Assembly (NCBI RefSeq): GCF_024198175.1
Contig: NZ_JAJVKV010000006.1
Span: 62,001-126,000, forward strand
Length of the DNA: 64,000 nt
From: Pyxidicoccus xibeiensis
GTDB lineage: Bacteria; Myxococcota; Myxococcia; Myxococcales; Myxococcaceae
Reading direction: 5' to 3'
The translations under genes and the position numbers were made by a program. How positions within the stretch are numbered: the first letter of the stretch is position 1; each line of letters begins with the position of its first letter. Positions 60,683-64,000 of this stretch are shown here, piece after piece. The notes under the pieces were generated by a model. The model was not told where the DNA came from. It saw only the letters and a list, made by a program, of their open reading frames with translations, and did no database searches.

Positions 60683-62797
60683 TCACTTCACCTCGCTGCC
60701 GGGCGGCATGTCGCCCGGGTCCAGCAGCGACAGGTCCTTTCCTCCCGAGCCGGCCGTCAGCAGCATGCCGCGCGACTCGATGCCCTTCAGCTTGCGGGGC
60801 TTGAGGTTGGCCACCACGACGACGCGGCGTCCGGTGAGCGACTCGGGCGCGTACGCCTCCGCGATGCCGGAGACGATGGTGCGCGGGCCCGTCGGCTCTC
60901 CCAGGTCCACGGTGAGCTTCAGCAGCTTGTCCGCGTCCTTCACCTTCTCCGCGGCCAGCACCTTGCCCGACTTGAGCACCACCTTCGCGAAGTCCGCGTA
61001 CTCGATTTCCCCCGGCGCCTCGCCAGCGCCCGCACCGGGCGAGGCCTGCGTGGCGGGAGGAGCGGCCTTCTTCTCCGCCTTCTTGTCCTTGCCCTCCTTC
61101 GCGCCGGCGGGCTTCGCCTCCTGCGCGGCCGGGGCGCCCTCGGGCGTCTTGATGATGGCGTTGACGCGGTCCGGCTCCAGGCGGGGCAGCAGCGGCTCCG
61201 GGGTGCCGGTGGGGCGGCTGCGGTCCAGGAGCGGATACTTCGCCCCCTCCAGCGCCTGGAACGTCAGCGCCGGCGCACCCAGCTGGGTGAACAGCTTCTC
61301 CGACAGGCGCGGCGTCACCGGGGCGAGCAGCGCGCCCAGGAGGTACACCACGTCCGCCACGTCGGACAGGTCCGCGCGCGCGGCCTCCGCGTCCTTCTTC
61401 ACCTGGGCCCACGGCGCCTGCGCCTGGACGAAGGCATTCGCGGCCGAGGCAATCTCGGTGATGACGCGGATGGCGTTGCGGTACTCCAGCTTGTCGAACG
61501 CGTCGCGCACCTCGGGCACGCGGGCCAGCGCGGACTCCACCAGCGCGCGGCCCGGCCCCTCGGTACGGCCGGGCGCCAGGCGCTTCTCCAGCGGCCCGGC
61601 CAGCAGCGACAGGGCGCGGTTGGCCAGGTTGCAGATGTTGTTGACCAGCTCGCCGTTCACCCGCTCGCGGAAGATGGAGAGGCTGAGGTCCAGGTCCTCC
61701 ACGCCCGCGCCCAGGTTGGCCGCGTAGAAGTAGCGCAGGTAGCTGGGGTCCAGCTGGTCGAGGTAGTCGCGCACCGGGACCATGGTGCCGCGGCTCTTCG
61801 ACATCTTCTCCCCGTTCACCGTGAGGTGGCCGTGGACCTTGATTTCGTTCGGGATGTGGAAGCCCGCGACGTTGAGCACCGCCGGCCAGAACAGGGCATG
61901 GAAGTAGACGATGTCCTTGCCGATGAAGTGGACGATGCGCGAGGGGGCGCCCGCCTCCCAGTAGTCCAGCGCACTCTTCGCCTTCCCCGTCTCCGTCGCC
62001 CACTTCTCCGTGGTGGCGATGTAGCCGATAGGGGCGTCCAGCCAGACGTAGAAGAACTTGTCCGTCTCGCCCGGAATCGCGAAGCCGAAGTAGGGCCCGT
62101 CGCGACTGATATCCCAGTCCGCCAGGCCCTTCTCGAAGAAGCCCTGGAGCTGGGTGGCGAGACCCGGGTGGATGAAGCCCGGCTTGCGCAGCACCGACTG
62201 CAGGAAGTCCTCGTGCCGCGACAGCTTGAAGAACAGGTGCTCGGAGTTCTTGCGCACGGGCGGGGTGCCGCACAGCGCACAGCGCGGCTCGATGAGGTCG
62301 GTGGGCGCGTAGGCCTTGCCGCACTTCTCGCAGGCGTCGCCGTACTGGTCGGGCGCCTTGCAGTTGGGACAGGTACCCTTGATGAAGCGGTCCGGCAGGA
62401 AGCGGCGGTCCTTCTCGCAGTACGCCTGCTCGATGTTGCGGCGCTCGATGTCCCCCTTCTCCTTCAGCCGCCCGTAGATGAGCTCCGCGTAGTGGCGGTT
62501 CTCCGGCGAGTTGGTGGAGTGGAAGTAGTCGAAGCGGATGTCGAGGTCGTGGAAGTCCCGCTGGTGCTCCCCGTGGAACCGGGCGACGAAATCCTCCGGC
62601 TTGATGCCCTGCTTCGCCGCGTTGATTTCGATGGGGGTTCCGTGGGTGTCATCCGCACAGAAGTAGACGACGTCCTTGCCGCACGAGCGGAGGAAGCGGA
62701 CGTAGATGTCGGTTTGCACGTACTCGACGGCGTGGCCGATGTGGACGGGGCCGTTGGCGTACGGAAGTGCGCTGGTGACGAGGATTCTCTCAGCCAT
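60683..62797 (-). CDS. metG: Methionyl-tRNA synthetase
   Basis: 704-aa class Ia synthetase charging tRNA-Met. HIGH-type motif PYANGPVHIGHAVEY near the N-terminus, KMSKS in GEKMSKSRGTMV, and two zinc knuckles (CPNCKAPDQYGDACEKC and CALC) are present. The C-terminal 100 residues (EIEYADFAKVVLKSGKVLAA) are a Trbp111/EMAP-like tRNA-binding domain, reached through a charged Lys/Ala linker. It starts at ATG 62,797 and is first of the metG-HEAT-tatD operon. Confidence 0.95.
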   Translation of the reverse strand: MAERILVTSALPYANGPVHIGHAVEYVQTDIYVRFLRSCGKDVVYFCADDTHGTPIEINAAKQGIKPEDFVARFHGEHQRDFHDLDIRFDYFHSTNSPENRHYAELIYGRLKEKGDIERRNIEQAYCEKDRRFLPDRFIKGTCPNCKAPDQYGDACEKCGKAYAPTDLIEPRCALCGTPPVRKNSEHLFFKLSRHEDFLQSVLRKPGFIHPGLATQLQGFFEKGLADWDISRDGPYFGFAIPGETDKFFYVWLDAPIGYIATTEKWATETGKAKSALDYWEAGAPSRIVHFIGKDIVYFHALFWPAVLNVAGFHIPNEIKVHGHLTVNGEKMSKSRGTMVPVRDYLDQLDPSYLRYFYAANLGAGVEDLDLSLSIFRERVNGELVNNICNLANRALSLLAGPLEKRLAPGRTEGPGRALVESALARVPEVRDAFDKLEYRNAIRVITEIASAANAFVQAQAPWAQVKKDAEAARADLSDVADVVYLLGALLAPVTPRLSEKLFTQLGAPALTFQALEGAKYPLLDRSRPTGTPEPLLPRLEPDRVNAIIKTPEGAPAAQEAKPAGAKEGKDKKAEKKAAPPATQASPGAGAGEAPGEIEYADFAKVVLKSGKVLAAEKVKDADKLLKLTVDLGEPTGPRTIVSGIAEAYAPESLTGRRVVVVANLKPRKLKGIESRGMLLTAGSGGKDLSLLDPGDMPPGSEVK

Positions 62798-62912
62798 GGA
62801 CTCTCCTGAGGGCGGCGGACCTTAGCCGCTCGGATGGCCGAGGTCATCGACGGCGTGAGGGGCGCGAGCACGAATGCGCCACGGGGCCGCAGATGTTATC
62901 GACCGGATACGC

Positions 62913-63710
62913 ATGTGCACCATCGTCATCATTCGCCAGGTCCACCCTGAATGGCCGCTGGTGCTCGCGGCCAACCGGGACGAGTTCTACGCCCGCCCCG
63001 CCACCGGTCCCCAGGTCCTCCTGGAGTCCCCTCGCGCCGTCGGGGGACGGGACGTGGAGCGTGGCGGCACGTGGATGGGTATAACCAACGAGGGAGTGTT
63101 CGTTGGACTGACAAACCAGCGCGGTGGGCGAAGCCAGGGCCCGGCCCCCCGCTCGCGGGGCGAGGTCGTGCTCAAGGCCCTGGCGGCGGGGAGCGTGGAG
63201 GCCATCGACCGCTACCTGGACACCCTCCCCGGCGACGAGTTCCTCCCCTTCAACCTCCTCTACGGGGACGCCCGGGTGCTGCGAGCGGCGTACGCCCGCC
63301 GGGGGAGCAGGCAGCTGAGACGGGAAGACGTCCCGCCCGGCATCCACGTGCTGCCCAACGACATGCTGAACGCGCCCGGGATACCCAAGGTGGAGCGGGC
63401 CCGGCTGCTGGCGGCGGAGGTGGCCCACCGGCCCTGGCCGGAGCTGGAGGCGGGGCTGAAGGCCCTGCTGGCCGACCCCACCCTGCCGGCACTGGAGCAA
63501 CTGCCCCCGCTGGCAGACGGAGAGGACCTGCCGCGCGACTTCCTCCAGCGGCTCCAGGCGCTGTGCATCCACACGCCCCTGTATGGCACGCGCTCGTCCA
63601 GCATCGTCGCGCTCGCGCCCGGGCGCGTGGGCCACTACCTGGCCTCGGACGCGCCCCCCTGCGAGGGCCCGTGGCGCGACGTCACCGGACTGCTCGCGCC
63701 CACCGGCTGA
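62913..63710 (+). CDS. NRDE/TANGO2-family protein
   Basis: 265-aa protein from ATG 62,913. It starts MCTIVIIRQ, contains the family name motif AANRDEFYARPA and GGRDVERGGTWMG, and later NLLYGD and GTRSSSIVAL. The cysteine after the initiator methionine is typical of Ntn-hydrolase-like NRDE proteins. Family members are implicated in haem or lipid homeostasis in eukaryotes; bacterial function is unknown. It is divergent from metG. Confidence 0.85.
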   Translation: MCTIVIIRQVHPEWPLVLAANRDEFYARPATGPQVLLESPRAVGGRDVERGGTWMGITNEGVFVGLTNQRGGRSQGPAPRSRGEVVLKALAAGSVEAIDRYLDTLPGDEFLPFNLLYGDARVLRAAYARRGSRQLRREDVPPGIHVLPNDMLNAPGIPKVERARLLAAEVAHRPWPELEAGLKALLADPTLPALEQLPPLADGEDLPRDFLQRLQALCIHTPLYGTRSSSIVALAPGRVGHYLASDAPPCEGPWRDVTGLLAPTG

Positions 63711-63730
63711 CAGCCCCGTCCGCCGGGCGC

Positions 63731-64000
63731 CTACGAGGTACGCGGGGCCGGCTCGCCCACCAGCACGCGGGCGCGCCCGTCCATGGACAGCGTCACCTCT
63801 TCCACCTTCGCGAAGCCCGAGGCCCGGGCCAGCTCGGCCAGGTGCCGCATCCACGGGTTGTAGGGCATCCCGTTGTCCGAGCAGCACGGCACCACGGCGA
63901 AGGGCAGCCCGTGCTTCGCGGCGTACTCGATGATGACGCGGGTGGCGCCGTCCGGGTGCATGCCCACCACCAGCTCCGCCTCGCACGGCTCGTCCAGCGT
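63731..64000 (-). CDS. C-terminal part of a methyltransferase-like protein (partial)
   Basis: The frame is open through the right edge of the window, so the N-terminus is missing; 89 residues are visible, beginning TLDEPCEAELVVGMHPDGAT. The segment VVGMHPDGATRVIIEYA and PFAVVPCCSDNGMPYNPW resemble the C-terminal half of Methyltransf_32-type class I methyltransferases (GLHACG-like and FAVVPCC motifs). The stop is TAG at 63,731-63,733. Confidence 0.55.
   Translation of the reverse strand, partial: TLDEPCEAELVVGMHPDGATRVIIEYAAKHGLPFAVVPCCSDNGMPYNPWMRHLAELARASGFAKVEEVTLSMDGRARVLVGEPAPRTS

Overview
The window is high-GC DNA (mostly about 65-72% by eye) from a myxobacterium of the Myxococcus/Corallococcus type. 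The evidence is the gapA-pgk-tpiA-secG-tRNA-Leu block, a cell-wall amidase ending in a MYXO-CTERM-like tail, a small secreted-toxin/immunity pair of the kind used in myxobacterial kin discrimination, and pervasive 1-11 bp gene overlaps.

Region 1 (1-15,207, + strand) is most of an aryl polyene (APE, flexirubin/xanthomonadin-like pigment) gene cluster: two acyl carrier proteins, a COG4648 membrane protein, an AMP ligase fused to a hotdog dehydratase, a glycosyltransferase, an acyltransferase, an aromatic amino acid ammonia-lyase, a thioesterase, a LolA-like carrier, an MMPL exporter, a halogenase-superfamily FAD enzyme, a DUF3261-like lipoprotein, ketosynthase, dehydratase, ketoreductase and second ketosynthase, and a small secreted protein. 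The cluster enters from the left edge; the chain-length factor and a methyltransferase are expected there. The lyase would supply an aryl-acrylate starter, the ligase loads it on an ACP, the KS/KR/DH set extends it, and the GT/AT/LolA/MMPL/lipoprotein group attaches it to lipid and moves it to the outer membrane.

Region 2 (15,259-18,498, - strand) holds an unrecognised lipoprotein and a lipoprotein nuclease toxin with a DUF3396-like immunity gene (SitA/SitI-like organisation).

Region 3 (18,537-43,859) is a genomic island at a tRNA-Leu(GAG) gene. It is bounded by a direct repeat with 43 identical bases followed by a drifted copy of the tRNA 3' end. Reading on the - strand, it contains a small excisionase-like HTH protein, an unknown 249-aa protein, and a complete type 2 BREX (Pgl) phage-defence operon: pglW, pglX, pglY, pglZ, brxD, brxHI. 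After a 265-bp gap comes a second three-gene defence-like unit (DUF6361-like protein, PLD-family protein, SNF2-type helicase) resembling Azaca. A remnant of a tcmP gene lies at the right edge. No integrase is present.

Region 4 (43,843-64,000) is ordinary core genome: tRNA-Leu, secG, tpiA, pgk, gapA, the amidase, a diacylglycerol kinase-family gene, a COG2509 flavoprotein, an RlmI-like methyltransferase, a YhaM-like OB/HD nuclease, an MshEN/HD/DUF4388-type signalling protein, and a metG-HEAT-tatD operon, then an NRDE/TANGO2 protein and a partial methyltransferase-like gene at the right edge.
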